From: Streptococcus chenjunshii | GTDB taxonomy: Bacteria; Bacillota; Bacilli; Lactobacillales; Streptococcaceae | Length of the DNA: 64,000 nt | NCBI RefSeq assembly: GCF_003086355.1 | Contig: NZ_CP031733.1 | Coordinates: 744,001-808,000 of the forward strand | Direction of reading: 5' to 3' | Shown: piece by piece, positions 26,870 to 34,734 of the stretch | Numbering within the stretch: the stretch's first letter is position 1 | Layout of the letters: the number at the start of each line of letters is the position of its first letter | Program-made: the position numbers and the translations under genes | The notes under the pieces: model-generated | What the model saw: only the letters and a program-made list of their open reading frames with translations | The model's database searches: none | What the model was told of the DNA's origin: nothing

Positions 26870-28171
26870 ATGGAACACCAAGGCGTAATGAATCACACGC
26901 AGCTAAGGTCTTACAGCCGCAGCGTCTCCATTATAGGAGTTGGCTGCACGCCTTTTATGGAAATTTTAGGGAGCCCCGAGACAGAGGGCCTGACAGAAGG
27001 GGAACTTTTTGGTTATGCAGCGCTTGAAGCAATGAAGGATGCAGGAGTAGAGCCTAAAGATATTGACTATTATTTTCATGGGCAGGCCAACCCTAACTTT
27101 GTTTCCGAGTATATCACACCTAACATGCAGGTCGCTAATTGGTTTGGCATGAAAGGTAAAGGTTCAATGCATCATTCGGAAGCTTGCTGCACAGGCTATT
27201 TGGCTCTAGAAATTGCTGTTATGGCAGTAGCTTCCGGGAAATATGATATTGTTCTGTCAGGGTCAGCAGATATGGGTGCCAGTCTTCCGGTTGAAGGGCA
27301 GCCAGCTCATAAACGTCGCAGTTTTAGTTTAGAAGAATTTAACACGTCTTTAAAATATATCTACGACCGAGCCTACACCAGAGGAATGCAGGCCGGCATG
27401 TATACCATTTTCGATGATTTGGCAGCCCTTTATGCCAGAGATCATAAATTAGACGCCGAGACAATGGACAGAGTTCTTTGCGCAATGGCTGTCAATAATC
27501 GCTATAATGCTTCCAAAGATCCCTTAGCAAAGCTACGGCAGACTTATGATGAAGCGGCTAAAGAAAAAGGCTTCTCCACCGCTATGGAATTCATGCAGTC
27601 ACCTTTTAATCCCAAAATTGGAGATTATATGCGCGTAAGCGGACTGGAAGAACGCAGTGAAGGCGCAGCGGCAGTTATCGTCTGCCCGACAGAAATGGCC
27701 TATCAATATACAGATCAGCCGATTGTTGTTTTAGGTACCGGTTCGTCCGCTCTTGAGGCTTCTAATCCGCACCTAGAACGCCGGGCAACACGCGAGGCCT
27801 GCCAGCAAGTTTATGGCATAACCGGCATCAAACCAGAAGAGATAGACCTTTTCTACGCCAATGACTTTGTTATCACTTCACACTTAGATGCTGCTGAGAT
27901 AGCTGGCTATCTCCCGCAAGAAAATGGTTATCAGTATGTCTTAGATGGCCGGACCCGCTTTGATGGAGACAAGCCAATAAACACCAATGGCGGCCGGACT
28001 TCTTTTGGTCATGCCCATGCAGCTTCTGGTTTAGCTGATATTTATGAGGCTGTTAAACAGATGCGCGGTGAATGCGGTGAGCGTCAAGTTAAAAAACTGC
28101 CAAAAACAGCTATGCTGCGCGGTTTTGGCGGCAGTCAAAATGTATCAGCGACGATTTTGAGAAAGGGATAG
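26870..28171 (+). CDS. Thiolase-family acyltransferase (SCP-x / DUF35-partnered type)
   Basis: A 433-residue thiolase-fold enzyme. The nucleophilic cysteine region is SEACCTGYLALEIA, and the C-terminal half has NTNGGRTSFGHAHAASG with the catalytic His. The usual second cysteine of degradative thiolases (C-x-GGG) is absent; RGFGGSQN stands there. This points to the SCP-x/PhlC-like group that works with a Zn-ribbon/OB protein, and exactly such a gene follows three bases downstream. Such pairs make or break a carbon-carbon bond next to a carbonyl. The presence of an ACP gene nearby suggests the acyl group may be carried on protein. Start ATG 26870. Confidence 0.8.
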   Translation: MEHQGVMNHTQLRSYSRSVSIIGVGCTPFMEILGSPETEGLTEGELFGYAALEAMKDAGVEPKDIDYYFHGQANPNFVSEYITPNMQVANWFGMKGKGSMHHSEACCTGYLALEIAVMAVASGKYDIVLSGSADMGASLPVEGQPAHKRRSFSLEEFNTSLKYIYDRAYTRGMQAGMYTIFDDLAALYARDHKLDAETMDRVLCAMAVNNRYNASKDPLAKLRQTYDEAAKEKGFSTAMEFMQSPFNPKIGDYMRVSGLEERSEGAAAVIVCPTEMAYQYTDQPIVVLGTGSSALEASNPHLERRATREACQQVYGITGIKPEEIDLFYANDFVITSHLDAAEIAGYLPQENGYQYVLDGRTRFDGDKPINTNGGRTSFGHAHAASGLADIYEAVKQMRGECGERQVKKLPKTAMLRGFGGSQNVSATILRKG

Positions 28172-28173
28172 CT

Positions 28174-28596
28174 ATGGAAAAAATTGTAAAAAAGTATTAT
28201 GATGCTTTAGATGAGGGTCAGCTGCTGGGACGCCAATGTTCGGGCTGCGGTGCAGTGGAATTTCCTCCCGTTTTAACCTGCAACGCTTGCGGGGAATTAC
28301 ATGATATGAACTGGGTTGAAATCTCCGGAAAAGGCAGAATGGTTGACTTCTTTCTGCCGGGTATGATGACCCATCAGCCAGTAAATGACGATCTGAAGCC
28401 TTATGCCTACGGATCGGTTGAAATCACTGAAGGAGCTTATTTTAACTGTATTATAAAAGGCGTCAAAAAGAAAAACCGTGATTTTATGGAGGCGCATCTC
28501 CCGGATGTCCCCGTCCATGCTGTTATTGTTCCTAGGGACGGCTATAAAATGGTTGTCTTTGCTGTTGATGAAGAGTTTCTGGAAAAGGCACCGTAA
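28174..28596 (+). CDS. DUF35 Zn-ribbon / OB-fold partner protein
   Basis: A 140-residue protein with an N-terminal rubredoxin-like zinc ribbon (CSGC..CNAC, residues ~21-39) and an OB-fold (~45-125). DUF35 proteins bind and scaffold thiolases or HMG-CoA synthases, as in archaeal HMG-CoA synthesis and the Phl system. It follows the thiolase gene by two bases with no separate promoter, so the two products very likely form a complex. The downstream gene of the pathway (ACP) lies 450 bases away, beyond repeat block 5. Confidence 0.85.
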   Translation: MEKIVKKYYDALDEGQLLGRQCSGCGAVEFPPVLTCNACGELHDMNWVEISGKGRMVDFFLPGMMTHQPVNDDLKPYAYGSVEITEGAYFNCIIKGVKKKNRDFMEAHLPDVPVHAVIVPRDGYKMVVFAVDEEFLEKAP

Positions 28597-28600
28597 AATC

Positions 28601-29030
28601 AACTGAACACGCCTTAAGTTCTTTGCAAAAAGACATAGCTAAGTTTAGAACTGATTTCAAATTAACTAGCCGTAGACGTCTGAAAGCTTTGCCGTCTTAA
28701 CAGTCGACTGCAGCTTTCTAGTCGTCTTGGCAAGGGTGCGCAGACGAAATCGGAGATTTCTGACTTACCGTCATTTTTGCTGTGAGCGTTAAACGGGCTT
28801 TGTATCTTGATGAACTGAACACGGGCTAAAATCCTAGTGAAAAAGATGGCTGTCATCGTGATGCAAGTATCTTGTTAAACAACCCTAGCCGTAGCTGACT
28901 GAAGGCTTTGCCGTCTTGACAGACGATCACACCCTTCTAGTCATCTTGGCAGGGGTGCGCAGACGAAATCGGAGATTTCTGGCTTACCGTCATTTTCATA
29001 CGGATTTTTATACGCCCTTTGTATCTTAGT
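28601..29030 (+). repeat. Palindromic repeat block 5 (two long units inside an operon)
   Basis: Unit one (28611-28798) has ends GCCT/GGGC, pairing with a G-T wobble. Unit two (28823-29017) has ends GGGC/GCCC and arms AAAATCC/GGATTTT, a swap of both bases compared with the GCCC/GGGC of other units. Both contain the shared GCTTTGCCGTCTT, TCTAGTC and AAATCGGAGATTT regions. The block lies between the DUF35 and ACP genes, which should be co-transcribed, and ends at the ACP ribosome-binding site. Confidence 0.87.
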
Positions 29031-29046
29031 GTAAAGGAGTTTTGTA

Positions 29047-29280
29047 ATGACTGAATTAGAGAAAAATGTTTTGGAATTGGTTGCACAGGCTTTTAATAAA
29101 GATGTTGCTGAAATAGGTTTAGACACAGCCTTTAAAGATGATTTAGCCGCTTCCTCGCTTGTCATGGTGAGTCTGATTGCTAACATTGAAGAAGAACTGG
29201 ATGTTATGATTCCTATTTCTGAGGCTGCTAAGTTTAAAACAGTCGCTGACTTGACTGCAGCTGTAGCCGCAGAAGTGTAG
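29047..29280 (+). CDS. Acyl carrier protein, pathway-dedicated
   Basis: A 77-residue acidic protein with the four-helix ACP pattern. The phosphopantetheine serine is expected in DDLAASSLVMVSLIANIEEEL, at the start of helix II. The usual D-S-L is S-S-L here (residues ~36-38), and the hydrophobic and acidic positions of helix II are kept. It is unlikely to be the fatty-acid ACP because it sits between thiolase/DUF35 and phosphotransacylase genes. RBS AAAGGAG is preceded by the end of repeat block 5. It ends eight bases before the next start. Confidence 0.82.
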   Translation: MTELEKNVLELVAQAFNKDVAEIGLDTAFKDDLAASSLVMVSLIANIEEELDVMIPISEAAKFKTVADLTAAVAAEV

Positions 29281-29288
29281 GTACTGCT

Positions 29289-30284
29289 ATGGATATATTG
29301 GAAAGAGTTTATCAGAAAGCTCAGAAACAGCCTGCCCGTATGGTTTTTCCTGAAGCCTATGATGAGAAAATATTGCAGGCGGCTTATCAGGCTGGAAAGA
29401 AAGGTTATATTAAGCCTGTTTTGGTGGGCTATCCACAAAAGATTAAAGCACTGTGTCAAGATCTGCAGCTAGACAGCCAGGTGTTTACGATTTATGATGT
29501 AGAGGATGATGAGTTAAAAGAGACCTTACTGAGTGCCTACGCTAATTATCCTTATGCTATTTTTAAGGGAAAATCCCTGAAACGCCGGCTGGCTGATCCC
29601 TTATATTATGCTTTGGTTTTAACCGCCCTGGATAAGGCTGACGCAGCTTTCGCCGGAATCTCTCAACCAACAGGCGATATTATTTTAGCCGGACAAAGTA
29701 TTGTAGGTCTAAAAAAAGGGATAAGCACAGTTTCAAGCTGCGGAGTTATGCAAATCCCTGGTTTCAAGGGTTCTGAAGGTGATTTGCTTGCTTTTGGCGA
29801 TGCGGCAGTGTGCCAAAATCCTGATGCATCAGAACTTGCCAGTATTGCTATAGCCACTTGTGAAACAGTGCATTCGCTCTTAGATTGGGAACCGCGCTGT
29901 GCCTTGCTTTCTTACTCCAGTTTGGGCAGCGGCAGCGGTGAATTGGCAGACAAGGTCGTTGAAGCAGTCAGAATAGCTAATGAACAGCGGCCGGATTTAG
30001 CAATTGAAGGTGAGTTTCAGCTTGACACTGCCATCAATCCATCATCTGCAGCTAAGAAAGTGTCGCAGTCTTCTGAAGTTGCCGGACGGGCGAATGTTAT
30101 CATTTTTCCGGATTTAAATGCGGGCAATATTGGAGTGAAACTGGTTCAGCAATTTGCTCAGGCTGATGCTTACGGCCCCATGATTACCGGTATGAATAAG
30201 GTGATTAGCGACTGTTCACGCAGTGCCCCAGTTTCTGAGCTGGTGGGCAACATCGCTCTAACTGCCGTACGAGCCATGTATTAA
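29289..30284 (+). CDS. Phosphate acyltransferase (Pta/Ptb family)
   Basis: A 331-residue soluble enzyme of the phosphate acetyl/butyryltransferase family, which exchanges an acyl thioester for acyl phosphate. Conserved stretches include MVFPEAYDEKILQAA, GDAAVCQNPDASELASIAI, ALLSYSSLGSGSG, and RANVIIFPDLNAGNIG near the end. Length equals that of housekeeping Pta, but the substrate loop (SCGVMQIPGFKG in place of SSVFLM-type) differs, so another acyl group is possible. It follows the ACP gene directly. With the butyrate kinase gene downstream, it would convert acyl-ACP or acyl-CoA to acyl phosphate. The substrate is inferred. Confidence 0.85.
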   Translation: MDILERVYQKAQKQPARMVFPEAYDEKILQAAYQAGKKGYIKPVLVGYPQKIKALCQDLQLDSQVFTIYDVEDDELKETLLSAYANYPYAIFKGKSLKRRLADPLYYALVLTALDKADAAFAGISQPTGDIILAGQSIVGLKKGISTVSSCGVMQIPGFKGSEGDLLAFGDAAVCQNPDASELASIAIATCETVHSLLDWEPRCALLSYSSLGSGSGELADKVVEAVRIANEQRPDLAIEGEFQLDTAINPSSAAKKVSQSSEVAGRANVIIFPDLNAGNIGVKLVQQFAQADAYGPMITGMNKVISDCSRSAPVSELVGNIALTAVRAMY

Positions 30285-30285
30285 A

Positions 30286-30565
30286 ACTGAACATGGTCTG
30301 AAAGTCCAGAAAAGACGCCTCACTCATGTTTATACCACATCAGTCGGGTCGCTGATTTTCTGCTGCTTTCTATACGGCCTTTGTATCTTGTTGAATTGAA
30401 CACGGCCTAAACGCTGTGAGAAAAAGCGACGCAATCGTAGGAAGCGCAAGCTGGCGTACGAGTGTGACTGCTCTGTGAGTACAGCCTTTCCTTGAGTCTT
30501 TAATGACTCTTCGGTCAGGCTCCTATTTTCTCTTTGCGTTCTTAACGGCCTTTGTATCTTGTTGG
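30286..30565 (+). repeat. Palindromic repeat block 6 (two units inside an operon)
   Basis: Unit one (30295-30379) has ends GGTC/GGCC (one wobble), arms GAAAG/CTTTC and a central ATGT/ACAT hairpin. Unit two (30404-30550) is an intermediate-length form with GGCC ends and AACGC/GCGTT arms, carrying the CGTAGGAAGCGCAAGC segment also seen in blocks 3 and 7. It lies between phosphotransacylase and kinase genes and ends at the kinase ribosome-binding site (linker half then GGAAGGGAGG). Confidence 0.88.
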
Positions 30566-30577
30566 AAGGGAGGATAG

Positions 30578-31687
30578 ATGGCTGAATATAAGATTTTAAC
30601 GATTAACCCTGGTTCAACATCGACTAAGATTGCTTATTTTGAGGGCAAGAAAGCTGTTTTTACAGAAAATGTTGCTCATGACAGCAGTGAATTAGCACAA
30701 TTTGACAGACTTTCACAGCAATTAGATTACCGCAAAACCTTGATTGAAAAATGTCTCGCAGACAGTTCGATGACACTGAGTGATTTGGATGCTGTTGTTG
30801 GACGAGGTGGAGGTCTGATGCCGCTGGCAGGCGGTGTTTACGAGGTCAATGATCAGTTGTACAGGGATGCTAAGAATGGGGCTAATGGGGTAGAGCATCC
30901 GGCCAATCTTGGTCCTCAGTTGGCACGCTATTTTGCCCGCAAGGCTTCTTGTTCGGCTTTTGTGGTTAATCCTCCTGATACGGATGAATATCAGGATCTG
31001 GCTCGGATGACAGGAGTTAAAGGCGTTTACCGCACCTGTCATCTCCATGCCTTGAATCTTAAGGAAACAGCCTTGCACCATGCTGGGCAACAAAAAGAAG
31101 TCTATCAAAAAGTTAATTATATCGTCTGTCATATTGGCGGGGGAATTTCGATTTCTGCTCATCGTAGAGGTCAGATGATTGATGGTACAGATATTGTCGG
31201 AGGCGAAGGACCGATGGCACCGACACGTGCTGGCAGCCTGCCTTTAACGGGAGTAGCAGAGCTTCTCAATGAGGGTGCTTCTGCTTCTGACCTCAGAAAA
31301 CTGTGTACAAAAAACGGTGGTTTTATCAGTCTTTTAGGAAGTGCAGATGCTAAAGCCATTTTTGCGGCTGCACAAAGAGGAGCTGAGGCCGAACAGCTGG
31401 CTTGGGATAGCATGATTTATCAAATCGCTAAAACAATCGGGCAAATGGCTGCTGTTCTAAAAGGCGATATTCAAGCTATATTGCTAAGCGGCGGTTTGGT
31501 TAATAATGCGGACTTAGTGAGTCAAATCACTGACTATTGTCAGTGGATAGCCCCTGTTTACGCTTATCCGGGAGAATTTGAAATGCAGGCAATGGCCAAT
31601 GGCGTCAGCCGAGTTTTGGCAGGACAGGAAGAGGTAAAAACTTATACAGGTCGGCCTGTTTGGACTAAAGAGGCGTTTCCGTTTTGA
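30578..31687 (+). CDS. buk: Butyrate kinase family acyl kinase
   Basis: A 369-residue ASKHA-fold kinase that transfers phosphate from acyl phosphate to ADP, giving a carboxylic acid and ATP. Seen: the N-terminal phosphate loop LTINPGSTSTKIAYF, GRGGGLMPLAGGVYEV, HLHALNLKE, VCHIGGGISISAH and the adenosine region ILLSGGLVNN. These are the marks of butyrate kinase rather than acetate kinase. Branched-chain or other acyl groups are possible. It closes the thiolase-ACP-phosphotransacylase set, giving a plausible route to ATP. A good terminator follows at 31695-31736. Confidence 0.9.
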   Translation: MAEYKILTINPGSTSTKIAYFEGKKAVFTENVAHDSSELAQFDRLSQQLDYRKTLIEKCLADSSMTLSDLDAVVGRGGGLMPLAGGVYEVNDQLYRDAKNGANGVEHPANLGPQLARYFARKASCSAFVVNPPDTDEYQDLARMTGVKGVYRTCHLHALNLKETALHHAGQQKEVYQKVNYIVCHIGGGISISAHRRGQMIDGTDIVGGEGPMAPTRAGSLPLTGVAELLNEGASASDLRKLCTKNGGFISLLGSADAKAIFAAAQRGAEAEQLAWDSMIYQIAKTIGQMAAVLKGDIQAILLSGGLVNNADLVSQITDYCQWIAPVYAYPGEFEMQAMANGVSRVLAGQEEVKTYTGRPVWTKEAFPF

Positions 31688-31694
31688 TTCAAGC

Positions 31695-31736
31695 AGCAGT
31701 ACAGCAAGGTGATTGGCTGTACTGCTTTTTTGCTTT
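31695..31736 (+). terminator. Terminator after butyrate kinase
   Basis: AGCAGTACAGC and GGCTGTACTGC form a strong stem followed by TTTTTTG. This marks the end of the thiolase-kinase operon. Confidence 0.88.
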
Positions 31737-31922
31737 TGCTGTTAATTGGCAGATAGGAAAAGACTGAATATGTTCATACATTGAGAACAGTCTGAAAATT
31801 ATTATAATGAAGAAATTTCATCTTAACTTAAAAGTTTTTTGCTATAATAGTCATAGCAATGGGAACCTAAACAGTCGCAAAGAACAGAATCTTTTCGAAT
31901 CCACAGGAAGAGGTTTTAACAA

Positions 31923-32301
31923 AAGCAGCAGAGGAGTTCTTTGCTGAGCAAGGTTATACGGCTGTGGCCGAAATGGGTGGAAAAATAGTGGGATTATATA
32001 TTTTGCATCCTAATAATATTAGACGCTGCGGTCACATTTGCAATGCCAGTTATGCTGTTTCTTCCGCTGCCCGAGGGTTCCAGGTGGGAGAAGCGCTGGT
32101 TTAACACTGTCTGACTGCAGTCAAAGATTTGGATTTTCGGATTCTGCAATTTAATGCTGTCGTAGAAAGCAATATTTCTGCCCGCCGTTTGTACGAAAAG
32201 TTAGGTTTTATTCAGTTAGGAACAATTCCGGACGGTTTTCGAATGAAAGACGGCCAATTGAAAATATCTGTTCTTATTACTATAAACTATAGTAAGCTCG
32301 T
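31923..32301 (+). pseudogene. Degraded GNAT-family N-acetyltransferase
   Basis: A broken acetyltransferase. In one frame the translation gives GGKIVGLYILHPNN, then SYAVSSAARGFQVGEALV, then a TAA stop at 32102-32104, then continues as the typical GNAT end with NISARRLYEKLGFIQLGTIPDGFRMKDG. The usual N-terminus is missing and no good start is seen. The parts on both sides of the stop are in the same frame, so a nonsense mutation plus loss of the 5' end explains it. The 3' boundary is approximate. Confidence 0.75.
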
Positions 32302-32357
32302 TTTTAAGAATATAATAGGAATAAAACCAGTCTACATTAAAATGAAAGGAATTGACT

Positions 32358-32996
32358 ATGAAAAACCATGCTTTCACTGTCTTACTGTTTCTATCAGCAA
32401 CTCTTCTCTTAACTGCCTGTCAGGAAAAAGCAGCGCCACCCGAAGGGAGCTTCAGCCAGGCCGCGACAGAAGAAACAGTAGCCAACAGTCAGTCGAGTTC
32501 AAACCCAAGCACTTCTTCAGAGAGTACTGAGGCAGAAGCGGGCTTATCTGACGAAGAATTATACGCTGAAACACTGCAAAAAGTAGCAGCAGATCAGTCT
32601 GATACTGTTGCTGATTATTATGCATTCTATGACATCGATCATAACGGTACTAATGAACTGATTACCGGTTATTCTTCTGGAGGGACAGTTTCCTTAGCGG
32701 CCATTTACTACTTGCAAAACGGAGTTCCGGCTTATCTGGCTCAGTCCTATGTTCCCTCAGCAGGCGGCAGCCGCGAAAGTGCAGTTATTTATGACGATGG
32801 TACGGTAGCTTATGCTCAGTGGCATTCCCTAAATGGAGAGGGGACTGCCTATCTTTATCAGCTGCGAGCTGATAATAGCGGCTATGATGTATTGATAGAA
32901 CAGGAATTTAAAATAAGTGAAGGCAATCCGGTACCAACTTTTGATTCTGGCAGAACAGCCCTTGATATAAAACAGTTTGACTGGAAAGACTTCTAA
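32358..32996 (+). CDS. Lipoprotein of unknown function with a DxDxNG motif
   Basis: A 212-residue predicted lipoprotein: signal peptide with lipobox LTAC (lipidated Cys about residue 19), a Ser/Glu-rich spacer to ~65, then a folded domain. FYDIDHNGTNELI (~95-107) has the D-x-D-x-N-G-x-x-E-L spacing of a calcium-binding loop, common in streptococcal lipoproteins of this kind. I do not recognise a family with known function. Start ATG 32358 after GGAATTG is weak. It is followed directly by an inverted repeat copy, and stands apart from the pathway genes. Confidence 0.7.
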   Translation: MKNHAFTVLLFLSATLLLTACQEKAAPPEGSFSQAATEETVANSQSSSNPSTSSESTEAEAGLSDEELYAETLQKVAADQSDTVADYYAFYDIDHNGTNELITGYSSGGTVSLAAIYYLQNGVPAYLAQSYVPSAGGSRESAVIYDDGTVAYAQWHSLNGEGTAYLYQLRADNSGYDVLIEQEFKISEGNPVPTFDSGRTALDIKQFDWKDF

Positions 32997-33009
32997 CACA
33001 AGATACAAA

Positions 33010-33180
33010 GGCCGTTAAGAAATCCGTATGAAAATAGGGTCTGACAAGTGATGCTTGCATCACGATGTCAGGCATACTCACAGAGTAGCCACACTCGTAC
33101 GTCAGCTTGCGCTTCCTACGATTGCGTCTCTTTTTCACTAGGATTTTAGGCTGTGTTCAATTCAACAAGATACAAAGGCC
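33010..33180 (-). repeat. Palindromic repeat block 7, one unit in reverse orientation
   Basis: An intermediate-length unit (33010-33152) read on the minus strand: arms AAAATCC/GGATTTC, the CGTAGGAAGCGCAAGC segment, and linker halves on both sides. Its ends are AGCC/GGCC, with one mismatch. Unlike the other blocks it lies downstream of the lipoprotein gene and is not next to the start of any minus-strand gene. Confidence 0.85.
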
Positions 33181-33440
33181 GGAAATTCTTACTACAAACC
33201 CTAATCTGTATTTTTGAAATAGAGCTGATGAGACTGGCAATAAAAAAGCGGCTGACTTCCTATTTTATGCAGAAGGTCAGACTGTGAATTATTTTTAGTA
33301 AATCGACCTCTCTTAAGCTTCCTTTAAGCATCTGACGTTATACTAAACTTATCTCCTAAAACTTTCACAGTCAGCAGGTCAGACTGTGTGCACTGCTGTT
33401 TTGCTCAAACAGTGGCTGCATCTTTTTCATAAATCTCCTA

Positions 33441-33487
33441 AAAACTGAAGCTGAGATATTTTTGTCTCAGCTTCAGTTTGCTTTTTT
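33441..33487. terminator. Strong hairpin after the CDF gene
   Basis: AAAACTGAAGCTGAGA and TCTCAGCTTCAGTTT form a 15-pair stem with A before and a T-rich run after, so it can serve both strands. The rest of 33190-33529 shows no gene. Confidence 0.8.
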
Positions 33488-33529
33488 AAGAAATAAAATC
33501 AGAACAGCAGTGTGATTTTTCTGATAAGT

Positions 33530-34432
33530 TTAAAAAGAGTACTCTAAACTGAAATGTTCGAAAGTCTGCTCCAAATCCTGACTGACATCATCCTTGTTTT
33601 GCAGCAGTCGGTCAATAAACTCCGGTTCTTCCGCCGCCAAGACATAAACCTTGATACTAATATTCATACCCTGTTTAAAAATCAGGATATTAAGATTTTC
33701 CTTTTCATCGGCTAAGTGCTTAGCAAAAATATGATGTACACGTTCGATGACATAATGATCCTGTGTTGTTGAATGGGCAAATTCTTTAAAGGAGACAATC
33801 AAAGTCTGAACAGGTTCTTTAATAGAAATGGCGACCAAAACCGCAGTGACAAAAAAATCTCCAGTGTAATGAAGAAAACCTAAAGAACCTTCAATAGGCA
33901 CAAAATATAAAAGCAAAAAAGCCAAGCCTACTCCGGCAGAAATCAGGCCGTCTGCAAAATTGCCCTTTGCTTCAGCTGTTAAAATGGTGCTGATATTGCT
34001 GATTTTTTTATTTTGTCTGCGGTTGTATGCAGCCAAAGAAAAACTGATAAGAACCATAAGAGAAGTGTAGGGCACTACTGGGCCCGAATTCATGGGAAGG
34101 CCGACATGATCAACAAAATAAGCATAGGCATTAGCAGCGGATTCCAAAAAAGCAATAACCAGCAGCATCAGCGTTGCTACAGACTTGATAAAAGCATAGA
34201 GAGGCTCCAAAAAATACATGCCATTCGGGAAAGAAGCGGTCCGCTTTTTACTGTTTTTGGAAATATAAAAGGCCATTACTGAGGAGATAAAAGTAATCAC
34301 TGAAAAAACAGCATCCAGCAGGAGAGCGTTCAAATCCGTAATCACATAGACAGCCACCCCGGCTGCGCCCATGAAACCGTTGCCGAAAGTTGACACCATC
34401 AAAGACTTTTTTTCAATAGCTTTTTGATTCAT
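33530..34432 (-). CDS. Cation diffusion facilitator (CDF) family transporter
   Basis: A 300-residue membrane transporter with about six helices and a C-terminal cytoplasmic domain (~215-300), the CDF layout used for export of divalent metals. Helix II has LLLDAVFSVITF and helix V has EAKGNFADGLISAG, with acidic residues in the metal-site positions, though the classic HxxxD pair is replaced. The cation is therefore uncertain. The start ATG 34432 follows AGGAGGG. Its promoter contains a perfect CcpA-type site, an unexpected sign of carbon control. Confidence 0.78.
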   Translation of the reverse strand: MNQKAIEKKSLMVSTFGNGFMGAAGVAVYVITDLNALLLDAVFSVITFISSVMAFYISKNSKKRTASFPNGMYFLEPLYAFIKSVATLMLLVIAFLESAANAYAYFVDHVGLPMNSGPVVPYTSLMVLISFSLAAYNRRQNKKISNISTILTAEAKGNFADGLISAGVGLAFLLLYFVPIEGSLGFLHYTGDFFVTAVLVAISIKEPVQTLIVSFKEFAHSTTQDHYVIERVHHIFAKHLADEKENLNILIFKQGMNISIKVYVLAAEEPEFIDRLLQNKDDVSQDLEQTFEHFSLEYSF

Positions 34433-34465
34433 GGCACCCTCCTTTACTGACTAAGTATCACTTAT

Positions 34466-34494
34466 ATTATACCATAAAATGTAAGCGTTATCAA
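34466..34494 (-). promoter_or_regulatory. Promoter of the CDF gene
   Basis: On the minus strand TTGATA (34494-34489) and TATAAT (34471-34466) are separated by 17 bases. Confidence 0.75.
34480..34493. promoter_or_regulatory. cre site (CcpA operator) in the CDF promoter
   Basis: TGTAAGCGTTATCA matches the cre consensus TGWAANCGNTNWCA at every position. It overlaps the -35 box and the spacer of the CDF promoter, the place where CcpA represses. Confidence 0.65.
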
Positions 34495-34734
34495 TTCTTA
34501 TAAAACAGCATCATTCTGCATTTTAACCCCATCTTTTTAGAAACAAACTGGCTGTTATAAAAACAGTCTCAGATAGCGAATGTCAAAAAAATAATAAGGA
34601 CATGTGGTTGATATGATAAATAAAAAGTAAAATCAGGAAGTGTGATGCTGTCATTTCCTTATAAATGCTGTCATTGCAGACTTGACAATATATATAATAG
34701 TTTTAAGAAAAAATTAAGGAATGGAGATTAAAGA

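Noticed and set aside
28662..29459. Minus-strand open frames over repeat block 5 and the ACP gene
   Set aside because: They cover repeat sequence and the reverse strand of a clear ACP gene; no start signal and no family resemblance.
32908..33138. Minus-strand frame over repeat block 7
   Set aside because: It overlaps the inverted repeat copy and the end of the lipoprotein gene; same kind of artefact as in block 1.
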